Source of the DNA: Aeromicrobium phragmitis
GTDB lineage: Bacteria; Actinomycetota; Actinomycetes; Propionibacteriales; Nocardioidaceae
Direction of reading: 5' to 3'
NCBI RefSeq assembly: GCF_003674095.1
Contig: NZ_RDBF01000012.1
Span: 62,001-126,000, forward strand
DNA: 64,000 nucleotides
The notes beneath the pieces are model-generated. The model ran no database searches, was not told where the DNA came from, and worked only from the letters and a program-made list of their open reading frames with translations. This document shows, piece after piece, positions 56,060 through 64,000 of the stretch (within the stretch, counting starts at the first letter, position 1; the number at the start of each line of letters is the position of its first letter). The position numbers and the translations under genes are program-made.

Positions 56060-56725
56060 TCACGGTTCGGTGGGCGCCGCGGGTACGTGTTGTTCGTGGG
56101 GCGGCGGGGCGGCCTCGAGGGTGAGGCTGTGAGCGACGAGTGCGTCGTAGTCGACCGCGATGCCTCGCAACAAGGTGACGACCGCGCGCTCGATGTCGCC
56201 GCTGGTCAAAGGCGATTGCCCCAAGATGGCGCGATAGTGCGGGACCGCCCCGAGCATGTCGACGGCGAGATCGAGATCCAGATCAGGTCGCAGGTCGCCA
56301 CGTTGGACCGCCGTGACGAGGGTGTGCCGCACCGCGTCGCGGGCCGGTTCCAGGAGCCCGTCGAGGAATGCCCGCCGAAGTCGCTGGTCACCGGCACAGT
56401 CGGCCAGGAGCGGACCGAGCACCGTGACATAGCGGGTCCCGAAGGCCTGCGCGAAGAGTCCGATCGATTCGTGCAGATCGCACAGCGTGCACGTGGTGTC
56501 GGGAGACTCGATCGTGCGAAGTTCGCGGTGCAACGCCGCGATCACCAGCCACGGGCGTGAGGGCCAGCGCCGGTAGAGCGCCGGCTTCGTCGCTCCGGCC
56601 CGAGACGCCACCTCGGCGATGGTCAACCGCTGGTACCCGAGTTCGTCGAGAACCTCCATCGTCGCGTCGAGCACGGCGCGATCGATGCCTTCGTTGCGCG
56701 GGCGGCCGGGGCTGGACGACACCAT
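56060..56725 (-). CDS. TetR/AcrR family repressor of the adjacent MFS pump
   Basis: 221 residues. HTH: RAVLDATMEVLDELGYQRLTIAEVASRAGATKPALYRRWPSRPWLVIAAL. The C-terminal ligand domain is TetR_C_16-like and contains two Cys (CTLCDLH) that might sense oxidation or metals. It is divergent from a DHA2 drug-efflux gene, the same layout as LfrR-LfrA in mycobacteria, so it likely represses that gene and is released by a substrate of the pump. Confidence 0.88.
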   Translation of the reverse strand: MVSSSPGRPRNEGIDRAVLDATMEVLDELGYQRLTIAEVASRAGATKPALYRRWPSRPWLVIAALHRELRTIESPDTTCTLCDLHESIGLFAQAFGTRYVTVLGPLLADCAGDQRLRRAFLDGLLEPARDAVRHTLVTAVQRGDLRPDLDLDLAVDMLGAVPHYRAILGQSPLTSGDIERAVVTLLRGIAVDYDALVAHSLTLEAAPPPHEQHVPAAPTEP

Positions 56726-56731
56726 GCGCTC

Positions 56732-56737
56732 AGGCTA
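56732..56737 (-). promoter_or_regulatory. -10 element of leaderless tetR gene
   Basis: TAGCCT on the minus strand, 6 nt before the ATG. The adjacent CAGTTACGTTACGG could hold the TetR operator, but no clear palindrome is seen. Confidence 0.45.
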
Positions 56738-56782
56738 CCATTCAGTTACGTTACGGCACGGAACATAAAGGAGTACGCGACG

Positions 56783-58300
56783 ATGTCCGTCCCCGACCTG
56801 AACCAGCGAGATACCGAGATCACTCGTCGATGGCTCGCTCTCGCGGTGCTGGCGCTCCCGACTCTGCTCGTCTCCATGGACCTGTCGGTGCTCGTGTTGG
56901 CGCTTCCGACGCTGGCTCGCGATCTGAGCGCGAGCGGGGTCGAGGCCCTGTGGATCACCGACATCTACGGCTTCGTGATTGCCGGTCTGTTGATCGTCAT
57001 GGGGGTGGTGGGGGATCGGATCGGTCGCCGGCGCCTCCTGATACTCGGTGCCATCGCCTTCGGCGCCACGAGTCTGCTGGCCGCCTTGTCGACCAGTGCG
57101 GAGATGCTCATCGCCGCGCGGGCGTTGCAAGGCGTTGCCGGGGCGACCTTGATGCCGTCAACGCTCGCCCTCATCCGGACGATCTTCACCGACGCCCGCG
57201 AACGCACCCTCGCCATCTCGGTGTGGGCCACGTGCTTCTCAGTGGGAGCCGTCCTCGGGCCGCTGGTCGCCGGGGTGCTGCTAGCGCGCTTCGACTGGGG
57301 CTCGGTCTTCCTCATCAACCTGCCGCTGATGGCTCTGCTGGTCGCCGTCGCGCCGCGCCTCCTGCCTGAGTCCAAGGCGACGGCGGTAGCTCGGCTCGAC
57401 CTGCTCGGCGCCGGTGTTCTCGTCATCACGATGCTCACCGCCGTCTATGCCATCAAGCACGCGGCGAGGGAAGGGCTGACCGCCGCGGTCCTCGTCGCAG
57501 CGATGCTCGCGGCGGTCATGAGCATCGCGTTCGTCGTCCGGCAGATCACGGTCAGCAACCCGCTGCTGGACCTCTCACTCTTTCGTGCGCCGGCCTTCTC
57601 CGTATCGCTGATCACCAACCTGACGCTCGGGGTCTGCATGGCCGGCATCTACCTGCTCACGGCACGCTTCCTCCAATTGGTCGTGGGGCTCTCCGCCCTG
57701 GAGACCGCGCTGTGGATGCTTCCCCAGACTGTCGTCCTCATCGTCATGTCGTTGCTGACGAGTCGACTCCTGCGGCACTTCCGGCTGGCCTCGGTCGTCG
57801 CCGCAGGACTGGTCATCGCGGCTGTCGGCATGCTGATCGTCGCGCAAGCCGAACCGTCCGCCGCCGGTATCGCCCCCGTGGTTCTCGGAACATCGGTCAT
57901 GGCGCTGGGCTTCGCGCCGGTCGGTGTCCTCGGACCCGATCTCATCCTCGCCACCGCGCCCGCCGGAGACTCCGGCGCCGCCGCCGCGCTGTCCGAGACC
58001 GGCAACGAACTCGGTAACGCTGGCGGCATCGCCGTCCTCGGGAGCGCGAGTATCGCCATGTATCAGTGGAGCATGCGCGACGCCCCGCTCGACGGCCTGG
58101 ACGGCCAGGACGCGGCGTTGGTCGCGGGCTCCTTCGAAGAAGGTCTTCGTCTCGCGGGCGGGCGGCCCGAAGTGCTCAACGCCGTCATCGACTCCTACGT
58201 CACGGCGATGAGCGCTGTCGCCACATCGGCCGCGGGCGCCGTCGTGCTGCTCGCGATCGCCGCCTTCCTGCTCTTGCGAGGGGTGCGGCGGGAGTCCTGA
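56783..58300 (+). CDS. MFS transporter, DHA2 family (LfrA/SmvA-like multidrug efflux)
   Basis: 505 residues, about fourteen membrane helices. Motif A VGDRIGRRRLLILG, motif C-like AISVWATCFSVGAVLGPLVAGVLL, and the helix-1 motif VSMDLSVLVLALPTLARDL are typical of proton-driven SmvA/LfrA pumps that export cationic dyes and quinolones. An AAAGGAG RBS precedes the ATG. Divergent TetR control is likely. Actual substrates are not determined by sequence. Confidence 0.9.
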   Translation: MSVPDLNQRDTEITRRWLALAVLALPTLLVSMDLSVLVLALPTLARDLSASGVEALWITDIYGFVIAGLLIVMGVVGDRIGRRRLLILGAIAFGATSLLAALSTSAEMLIAARALQGVAGATLMPSTLALIRTIFTDARERTLAISVWATCFSVGAVLGPLVAGVLLARFDWGSVFLINLPLMALLVAVAPRLLPESKATAVARLDLLGAGVLVITMLTAVYAIKHAAREGLTAAVLVAAMLAAVMSIAFVVRQITVSNPLLDLSLFRAPAFSVSLITNLTLGVCMAGIYLLTARFLQLVVGLSALETALWMLPQTVVLIVMSLLTSRLLRHFRLASVVAAGLVIAAVGMLIVAQAEPSAAGIAPVVLGTSVMALGFAPVGVLGPDLILATAPAGDSGAAAALSETGNELGNAGGIAVLGSASIAMYQWSMRDAPLDGLDGQDAALVAGSFEEGLRLAGGRPEVLNAVIDSYVTAMSAVATSAAGAVVLLAIAAFLLLRGVRRES

Positions 58301-58319
58301 GACCTCAGGGGGCGGCGGC

Positions 58320-58325
58320 TAGCGT
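58320..58325 (+). promoter_or_regulatory. -10 element before lytic transglycosylase gene
   Basis: TAGCGT, 7 nt before the ATG at 58333. Confidence 0.4.
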
Positions 58326-58332
58326 CACGGTC

Positions 58333-59043
58333 ATGGCCCCCGTTCGCTCCGTCGCCCTGGCCGCTCTCGTGACGGTCCTGCTTGCGGCCTGTGGGCCCGA
58401 CGGCCCCGAGTTCAGCGGGCCGTCGGCCGATCCGGTCGAGGCGCCCGCCAACGCGACGGCAGGCGACGGCATCGCGACGCTCGCGGACCCGGATTGGGTG
58501 ACTCAGTCGGCTGCGGCGACCGACATCCCGGCGCGTGCGCTCGCAGCGTACGCGGGAGCCGACCGCCGGGTCCGGGACGAGGACGGCTGTGCCGTCGGGT
58601 GGAACACCCTCGCCGGGATCGGGCGGATCGAGAGCGGGCACGGCACGATCTTCGGCGGCAGCATCGGCGAGGACGGGCGAGCGACCGACGAGATCCGCGG
58701 AATCCCCTTGGACGGCACCAGGGGCACCCTCGCGATTCCCGACTCCGACGGCGGTGATCTCGACGGCGACGACATCTGGGACCGTGCGGTCGGCCCGTTG
58801 CAGTTCATTCCGGAGACGTGGGAGGAGTGGGGCGCCGACGGGAACGGCGACGGCACGAGCGACCCCCACCACATCGACGACGCCGCACTGGCCGCCGCCC
58901 GCTATCTGTGCAGCGTCCCGGACGACGGCCTGGGGGAGTCACAGGGCTGGATCGCGGCGATCCGGACGTACAACAACTCGGCTCAGTACCAGCGTGACGT
59001 GGCGGCCGCGGCCGAGGAGTACGCCCAGCTCGCCGGCACGTGA
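58333..59043 (+). CDS. lytic murein transglycosylase lipoprotein (SLT_2/MltB-like)
   Basis: 236 residues. Lipobox VLLAAC near residue 19, then a linker, then a lytic transglycosylase domain: WNTLAGIGRIESGHG holds the catalytic Glu, followed by GPLQFIPETWEEWGADGNGDG, DPHHIDDAALAAARYLC and RTYNNSAQYQRDV. It cleaves glycan strands of peptidoglycan at the cell surface. Similar to actinobacterial transglycosylases thought to act in wall remodelling. Confidence 0.9.
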   Translation: MAPVRSVALAALVTVLLAACGPDGPEFSGPSADPVEAPANATAGDGIATLADPDWVTQSAAATDIPARALAAYAGADRRVRDEDGCAVGWNTLAGIGRIESGHGTIFGGSIGEDGRATDEIRGIPLDGTRGTLAIPDSDGGDLDGDDIWDRAVGPLQFIPETWEEWGADGNGDGTSDPHHIDDAALAAARYLCSVPDDGLGESQGWIAAIRTYNNSAQYQRDVAAAAEEYAQLAGT

Positions 59044-59110
59044 CCGAGTGGACGCGTCACGTCCACCCCGTGCTCGACTGGACGTCACCCTGCCGCGCCA
59101 TGGTCGCACC

Positions 59111-60223
59111 GTGCGCATCGCTCAACTCGCCAGCTTCATCGGGCCCCTGTCGGGAGGGATGAAGACGGCGGTCGCCGCGATCGGCCGCGGTTACGTCGAG
59201 GCAGGAGCCGAGCGGCTGCTGGTCGTCCCCGGTCCTCGGGACCGTCGCTTCGCGACCGAGGCCGGAGACGTCGTACAGCTGCGCGCTCCCCGTGTCGGCG
59301 GCGGATACCGGCTGCTGGCCGAGCCCTGGCGGGTCGCCGACCTGATCGACGACTTCGCACCCACGAGCGTGGAGGTCAACGACAAGTCGACACTGGTACC
59401 GGCCGGCTGGTGGGCCCGCCGCCGGGGCGTGGGCTCCGTGCTGTTCTCCCACGAGCGCCTCGACCACATGCTGCCGATGCGGCTCGGCGGTGAACCGGGG
59501 ACACGGGTGCCGCTGCAGTGGTGGAATCGCACCATCACCCGCGGCTTCGACGCCGTCGTCGTCACCTCGCGATTCGCGCAGGCCGAGTTCCGTTCCGTCC
59601 CCGCGACCGACGCGATCCTGCATCGGGTCCCGCTCGGCGTCGATCTCGCGACGTTCACTCCGCCGGTGCGGCGGCAGTCTGCTCCTGTCCTCCGACTCGT
59701 CCATGCGGGTCGGCTGTCCCGCGAGAAGTCGCCGGCACTCGCCGTGGCGACCGCGGTGGAACTCCACAACCGGGGGATTCCGGTGCGGCTCGACGTGTTC
59801 GGGGAGGGCCCGCAGCGCGACGAGCTGATGCAGGCGGCAGGGGAGGCCCCGATCGTGTTTCACGGGCACGTCGCCGACCGTCGGGTTCTTGCCGCACGTC
59901 TCGGGGAGGCTGACGTCGCCCTGTCGGTGTGCCCGGGGGAGACCTTCGGTCTGGCGGTCCTGGAGGCGTTGGCCTGCGGAACCCCGGTCGTCACCGCCGA
60001 CCGTGGTGGTGCCCGGGAGCTGGTGTGTTCGCGATCGGGTCAGTGGGCAGCACCGCATCCACGCGACCTGGCCGACGCAGTGCTGGCGCTCGCCGCTCGC
60101 CCTGTCGAGGCGACTCGTCGGGCGGCGCGCGAGCGGGCCGAGCAGTTCCCGTGGGCCGCGACGGTCGATCGCATGCTGGAGGTCCATGCGTCCGTATCCG
60201 GACGTACGAGCGTGCCGGCCTGA
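59111..60223 (+). CDS. GT4 family glycosyltransferase (mannosyltransferase-like)
   Basis: 370 residues. N-terminus RIAQLASFIGPLSGGMKTAV, central FSHERLDHMLPMRLG, VVVTSRFAQAEF, nucleotide-sugar domain PLGVDLATFTPP, GRLSREKSPALAVATA, and E-x7-E in PGETFGLAVLEALACGTPVVTAD. The pattern resembles MgtA/PimB'-type GDP-mannose mannosyltransferases, but donor and acceptor are inferred. GTG start with CATGGT 6 nt upstream; no RBS. Confidence 0.85.
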   Translation: MRIAQLASFIGPLSGGMKTAVAAIGRGYVEAGAERLLVVPGPRDRRFATEAGDVVQLRAPRVGGGYRLLAEPWRVADLIDDFAPTSVEVNDKSTLVPAGWWARRRGVGSVLFSHERLDHMLPMRLGGEPGTRVPLQWWNRTITRGFDAVVVTSRFAQAEFRSVPATDAILHRVPLGVDLATFTPPVRRQSAPVLRLVHAGRLSREKSPALAVATAVELHNRGIPVRLDVFGEGPQRDELMQAAGEAPIVFHGHVADRRVLAARLGEADVALSVCPGETFGLAVLEALACGTPVVTADRGGARELVCSRSGQWAAPHPRDLADAVLALAARPVEATRRAARERAEQFPWAATVDRMLEVHASVSGRTSVPA

Positions 60224-60278
60224 CGCGCGGCGACGATGTTCGGCCATGTGGCCGAAGCGCGTTCGCCGTCGGGCCGCC

Positions 60279-60284
60279 GAGGAT
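60279..60284 (+). promoter_or_regulatory. -10-like element before DUF2306 operon
   Basis: GAGGAT, 6 nt before the ATG at 60291; weak hexamer match but same spacing as other leaderless genes here. Confidence 0.3.
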
Positions 60285-60290
60285 CGTGGC

Positions 60291-60968
60291 ATGACCGAAA
60301 CCCGCACAGCACCGCGGCGTGAGTGGATGATCGCCGCCGGCCTGATCCTTCTCGCCCTCGTCCCGTCGATCGCCGGCGGCGTGCGACTCGGCGAGATCGC
60401 GTCGGGCCCCCCACCGACGCCCGAGAACGCTCGTTTCCTGCAGGCGCCGCTCCCCGTCGCACTGCACGTCGTCGGCGCGCTGGTCTTCGCGCTCGTCGGC
60501 GCCTTCCAGTTCCTGCCGGAGCTGCGACGACGACATCTGGCGTGGCACCGGTTCGCCGGCCGATACCTCGTCGTGCCGGCCGGGGTCGTCGTCGCGGTGT
60601 CGGGCCTGTGGATGACCGCGTCCTACGACCTCCCGCCCGTCGACGGCGCCGCGCTCGCCATCTCGCGGTACCTCGTCGGCCTGGCCATGCTGGTGTTTCT
60701 CGTGCTCGCGGTGACGAGCGTGGCCCGGCGCGACATCGCTGCCCACCGAGCCTGGATGATCCGCGCGTACGCGTTGGCGATGGGCGCCGGCACCCAGGTG
60801 CTGACCGCCGGACCGTCCATGCTGGTGTTCGGTGAACCGGACGGCATGCGGCGGCTGATCGAAATGGACGCGGGGTGGCTCATCAACATCGTGGTCGCCG
60901 AGTGGGTCATCGCCCGTGGCCGCACGTCCACGCGGCGGCGAAGGCGCCCCGCTGAGGCGCCGGTGTGA
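60291..60968 (+). CDS. DUF2306 membrane protein
   Basis: 225 residues with about six membrane helices, including PLPVALHVVGALVFALVGAFQFLPELRRRHLAWHRFAGRY and RDIAAHRAWMIRAYALAMGAGTQ, whose conserved His residues suggest heme or metal binding in the membrane. Function unknown. The stop overlaps the histidine kinase GTG, so it may be the sensed or regulated component of that two-component system. Confidence 0.85.
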   Translation: MTETRTAPRREWMIAAGLILLALVPSIAGGVRLGEIASGPPPTPENARFLQAPLPVALHVVGALVFALVGAFQFLPELRRRHLAWHRFAGRYLVVPAGVVVAVSGLWMTASYDLPPVDGAALAISRYLVGLAMLVFLVLAVTSVARRDIAAHRAWMIRAYALAMGAGTQVLTAGPSMLVFGEPDGMRRLIEMDAGWLINIVVAEWVIARGRTSTRRRRRPAEAPV

Positions 60969-62104
60969 GTAGCATGCGGAGGGTGCGAAGGCGGTTGCGG
61001 GACGCGCTCGCCGGCCCGGCTGCGGACGGCGCCCGTGGCCCCACGAAGCGGGACGTCGCGCTGGTCGTCGTCCTCACCGTGGCCGCGGTCCTCGAGGCCG
61101 CGCTGCGACCCGATCTCGCGTGGCCGCTGGCGACCGCCCTGGTGGTCATCGCCCTGGTGGCGACGCTGCCCGGGCGGCGGCAGCGACCCCTCGTCGTGGT
61201 CTCGGCGACCACGCTGCTCAGCGCGGCCTTCGCGATCGCGCAGGTGCTGACCGGTACCCCGCCGAACGGGTTGGTGACGATGTTCGCCGTCCTCCTTGCC
61301 CCGTACGCCCTCTTTCGCTGGGGGACGGGCAGCGACCGATTCTTCGGTGGAGGTGTCCTCGCGGCGGGTCTCGTCCTGTCAGTCGTACTCGGCGGAGAAG
61401 GGATCGAGGGGGCCGTCGCCGGGGTGGTGCTGGTGGGAGGAGCGGGCCTCATCGGCGCGTTCCGACGTGAGCGATCCGACTCCCGCACTCGCGAGATCGA
61501 CGCCGTGCGGGCTGCGGAGCGGGAGGCGCTCGCCCGCGACCTCCACGACACGGTCGCGCACCATGTCTCGGCCATCGCCATTCGCGCCCAGGCTGCCGCG
61601 ACCCGTCCCCACGATGCATCGCACGTCGCGGCATCACTCGGAGTCATCGAGCGCGAGGCACGGGCGGTGCTTGCCGAGATGCGTTCCCTCGTGCGGGCGT
61701 TGCGTGCGCCGGCAGGCTTCGCGCCCTCGCCGGGCCTCCCCGAACTCACCGCACTCGCCGAGCCCGGACCGCCGCGGGTCCGGGTGCGCGTCGATGAACC
61801 GACGAGTATGCCCGACATCGTCGCCTCGACCTTCTTCCGGATCGCTCAAGAGGGGGTCACGAACGCTCGCCGTCATGCACGCGACGTCACCACGATCGAC
61901 GTCACCGTCGTCGCCACGGCCGATGCTGCCCACCTGGTCGTGCGCGATGACGGCACCGGTTCGCGCTCCACCGGCGGGGGCGGTCATGGCCTGCGCGGCG
62001 TATCCGAACGCGCCGCGCTCCTCGGCGGGGAGGTGGCGGCAGGACCCGACCACGACGGGGGCTGGACGCTCAGCGCGCGGATACCGACCGCCGGTGAGCG
62101 ATGA
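60965..62104 (+). CDS. NarL-type sensor histidine kinase
   Basis: 379 residues. About five membrane helices (30-165) are followed by HisKA_3: EREALARDLHDTVAHHVSAIAI with phospho-His-194. The ATPase domain has FFRIAQEGVTNARRHA and DDGTGSRSTGGGGHGLRGVSERAALLGG. There is no large extracellular sensor, so it is probably an intramembrane-sensing kinase. Overlaps DUF2306 and the response regulator, forming a three-gene operon. Confidence 0.9.
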   Translation: MSSMRRVRRRLRDALAGPAADGARGPTKRDVALVVVLTVAAVLEAALRPDLAWPLATALVVIALVATLPGRRQRPLVVVSATTLLSAAFAIAQVLTGTPPNGLVTMFAVLLAPYALFRWGTGSDRFFGGGVLAAGLVLSVVLGGEGIEGAVAGVVLVGGAGLIGAFRRERSDSRTREIDAVRAAEREALARDLHDTVAHHVSAIAIRAQAAATRPHDASHVAASLGVIEREARAVLAEMRSLVRALRAPAGFAPSPGLPELTALAEPGPPRVRVRVDEPTSMPDIVASTFFRIAQEGVTNARRHARDVTTIDVTVVATADAAHLVVRDDGTGSRSTGGGGHGLRGVSERAALLGGEVAAGPDHDGGWTLSARIPTAGER

Positions 62105-62751
62105 TGCGCGTTCTCGTCGCTGACGATCAAGAACCTGTCCGAGCCGGGCTGCGGATGTTGCTCGAGTCTCAGCCCGGAATCGACGTGGTGGGGGAAGCCG
62201 CCGACGGCGTCGCCGCGGTTCAGCTGGCCCGGCGGCTGCGGCCCGACGTCGCTCTCCTCGACATCCGGATGCCCCGGCTCGACGGTATCGAGGCCACCGC
62301 TCTGCTGGCGGGTGCGGGCGTTCCCGATCCGGTCGCCGTCGTCGTCATCACGACCTTCGATCTCGATGAATACGTGCATGCTGCGTTGCGAGCCGGCGCG
62401 AAGGGTTTCCTCCTCAAAGACGCCGGACCTCATCTGGTCGGTGAGGCGGTCCGAGCCGCGGCCTCCGGCGATGCGCTGATCTCGCCGAAGATCACCGCGC
62501 GACTGATCGCCGAGTTCACGCCTGCGTCACCGCGGCCACGCTCGCCCGTCGTGCCGCTGACCCAGCGGGAGGAGCAGGTGCTCGCGTTGTTGGCCTCCGG
62601 TTTGACCAACGACGAGATCGGTGAACGGCTCTTCCTCTCCCGGGGCACCATCAAGACGCACATCGGCGGCATCCTCACCAAGCTCGGAGTGCGGAACCGA
62701 GTGGAGGCCGCGATGTGGGCGTACGAATCGGGTCGCGTGCGCGGCCGCTGA
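62101..62751 (+). CDS. NarL/FixJ-type response regulator
   Basis: 216 residues. Receiver domain with acidic pair in VLVADDQEPVR and phospho-Asp-54 in ALLDIRMPRLDG; LuxR HTH LTQREEQVLALLASGLTNDEIGERLFLSRGTIKTHIGGILTKLGVRNR. Two adjacent ATGs (62101 and 62104) are possible starts. It is the cognate regulator of the kinase encoded directly upstream. Confidence 0.93.
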   Translation: MMRVLVADDQEPVRAGLRMLLESQPGIDVVGEAADGVAAVQLARRLRPDVALLDIRMPRLDGIEATALLAGAGVPDPVAVVVITTFDLDEYVHAALRAGAKGFLLKDAGPHLVGEAVRAAASGDALISPKITARLIAEFTPASPRPRSPVVPLTQREEQVLALLASGLTNDEIGERLFLSRGTIKTHIGGILTKLGVRNRVEAAMWAYESGRVRGR

Positions 62752-62754
62752 CGG

Positions 62755-64000
62755 TCAGCTCGACGCCACGATCTGGTCGAGTCGCTGGCGCGATCGCGGC
62801 GTCAGCAGAGCCAGCGCGAGCATGCCGGCCGCCGTCATGCAGCCGAGGATGATCGCCACATAGGCACCGTGCAAGGACGAGTCCAGCGGGGCCGCCAGTC
62901 CGCCGATCACGCCGACCGCGTAGAGCCCGATCCTCGCGGCACGGTGCAGTCGCAGCGCGGCTGCGAACGGTACGACCCACAGGAGGTACCAGAGGTGGAC
63001 GACCGGGCTGAGCAGGACCATCAGGCCGGCCACGGCAGCCGTCGCGGCCAGGGCCCGCTCACGAGAGCCGGTCGGCCAGCGCAGCGCCACCCAGGCGGCG
63101 AAGGCGAGCGCGCCGACCATCCCGACGGTCCGCAGCGTGTCGCGGAAGGCCGCGTCGGGGAGGTCGAGAAGCCGGCCCGCCGTCGCGTCGAGCGCGCCGC
63201 CGAGCACCGTGGGCACCGAGAGCGGAGTGTTCACGGTCCCGGGGACGCTGAGTGCATCGATCCAGCCGACGCCGAGCCCGCCGACGACGCCGAGGACCAC
63301 CAGAGTTCCCACCGAGACGAACGCGGTGCCCGCGAGTCGGCGTACTCGAGTGCTCCAGGGCGCTCCCGCGGCGAGTGTCACGAGCGCCACGCCGATGCAG
63401 ACCATGCCGCCGGGGAGTTTGACCGCTGCGGCGAGCCCGCCGAGCACGGCCCCGTACCACCAGCCGCGTTCGACGGCGACGACGAGCGCGGCGGCCATGA
63501 GACCGGCCATCAGCAGGTCGTTGTGCAGACCACCCACGCCGTTCGCGAGCATGAGCGGTGAGGCGAGGACGGCGGCGCTGGATAGTGCCGGGCTCGTCCC
63601 CGCCCACGTGGCGAACCGCGGCAATGCCCAGGCCAGGAGCACGAGGCCGACGAGGGCCACGAGGCGGTGCGCGATGACCAACTGCCAAGGTCCGGTCACC
63701 ACGGCGGCGAACGCCGCTCCGGCCAGCAACGGGAGGGGACCGTACGGCGTGAGCGTGGCCATCCACCGGGGATCGACCGCTTCGAGGATCGGACCGGACA
63801 GGACGTTCGGCCCGAATCGATACGGCGACGCGCCGACGTGGGTCATCACGGCTTGGGCCGCATAGGACCAGCCGTCGCGGGAGAACAGCGGCGGAGCGAT
63901 GAGCAGCGGCAGGGTCCAGACGATGGACGCCGTCCGGGCAGCGCGGACCCCGCTAAGCGAATCGGTGGCGTGCGCGACGGCGCGGCACAACGACAGCCAG
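62755..64000 (-). CDS. MptB-family polyprenol-phosphomannose mannosyltransferase (partial)
   Basis: At least 414 residues; the frame is open to the right edge, so the N-terminus is missing. It is a GT-C-type membrane glycosyltransferase with about ten helices: GWSYAAQAVMTHVGASPY, TPYGPLPLLAGAA, LANGVGGLHNDLLMAGLMAAALVV, PGGMVCIGVALV and LSPVVHLWYLLWVVPFAAAL. MptA/MptB proteins extend the alpha-1,6-mannan of lipomannan with polyprenyl-phosphomannose. The stop is 3 nt from the convergent response-regulator stop. Confidence 0.82.
   Translation of the reverse strand, partial: WLSLCRAVAHATDSLSGVRAARTASIVWTLPLLIAPPLFSRDGWSYAAQAVMTHVGASPYRFGPNVLSGPILEAVDPRWMATLTPYGPLPLLAGAAFAAVVTGPWQLVIAHRLVALVGLVLLAWALPRFATWAGTSPALSSAAVLASPLMLANGVGGLHNDLLMAGLMAAALVVAVERGWWYGAVLGGLAAAVKLPGGMVCIGVALVTLAAGAPWSTRVRRLAGTAFVSVGTLVVLGVVGGLGVGWIDALSVPGTVNTPLSVPTVLGGALDATAGRLLDLPDAAFRDTLRTVGMVGALAFAAWVALRWPTGSRERALAATAAVAGLMVLLSPVVHLWYLLWVVPFAAALRLHRAARIGLYAVGVIGGLAAPLDSSLHGAYVAIILGCMTAAGMLALALLTPRSRQRLDQIVASS

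Overview
The window is 64 kb of high-GC actinobacterial chromosome. Mycothiol synthase, a GlnR-type nitrogen regulator, AccD3, the CysA2/SseC sulfur genes, a WXG100 protein, an MptB-type mannosyltransferase and the block ppa-dacB-metalloprotease-tilS-hpt-ftsH-folEPBK all point to Actinobacteria. Gene content and style suggest Nocardioidaceae (an Aeromicrobium-like organism); that placement is an inference. No rRNA, tRNA, CRISPR array, transposase or phage gene was seen. Genes are densely packed, often with ATGA or GTGA stop/start overlaps, and many units begin with a -10 hexamer exactly 6-7 nt before the start codon, as expected for leaderless mRNAs.

Layout. 1-9.1 kb: mshD (cut by the edge), accD3, a large secreted phosphodiester glycosidase/metallophosphoesterase, glnR, a thioredoxin, then a sulfur operon (DUF4395, CysA2-type sulfurtransferase, SseC/DUF1416) preceded by a leaderless 26-residue Cys-containing leader peptide. 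9.1-15.5 kb: an inverted-repeat cluster, an LCP ligase, dtd, nitrobindin, ygfZ, a DEAD-box helicase and manA. 15.5-18.3 kb: a flavin-based membrane electron-transfer module (FMN-binding lipoprotein, ApbE, RnfD-ferredoxin reductase fusion). 18.5-22.1 kb: an overlapping glycosyltransferase, methyltransferase, prenyltransferase-like and methyltransferase cluster of unknown product. 22.1-23.7 kb: an AT-richer insert with a secreted trypsin/V8-like protease and a lipoprotein. 23.8-26.2 kb: an ascorbate-type PTS.

26.2-31.6 kb: an ABC exporter operon with its own small winged-helix regulator, divergent from clpB; the shared intergenic region carries twin TTTGT-N3-ACAAA operators and a HAIR-like (HspR) site. 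31.6-43.2 kb: more inverted repeats, an internally duplicated membrane protein, NDH-2, a cupin, moeA-mobA-DUF6457, a short M17 peptidase, a degenerate P1B-type ATPase relic coupled to a PucR regulator, cobU, cobS, an SCO6745-family protein and a WXG100 protein with its partner. 43.4-53.9 kb: a TetR regulator and the conserved ppa-to-folK housekeeping block. 54-64 kb: a DUF885 peptidase, a sterol-carrier-like protein, a TetR/MFS drug-efflux pair, a lytic transglycosylase, a mannosyltransferase-like GT, DUF2306 with a NarL-type two-component system, and a cut MptB-family mannosyltransferase.

The most unusual points are the Cys leader peptide of the sulfur operon, the P-type ATPase relic translationally coupled to a PucR regulator, the window-wide leaderless promoter pattern, and the two-operator/HAIR region before clpB.
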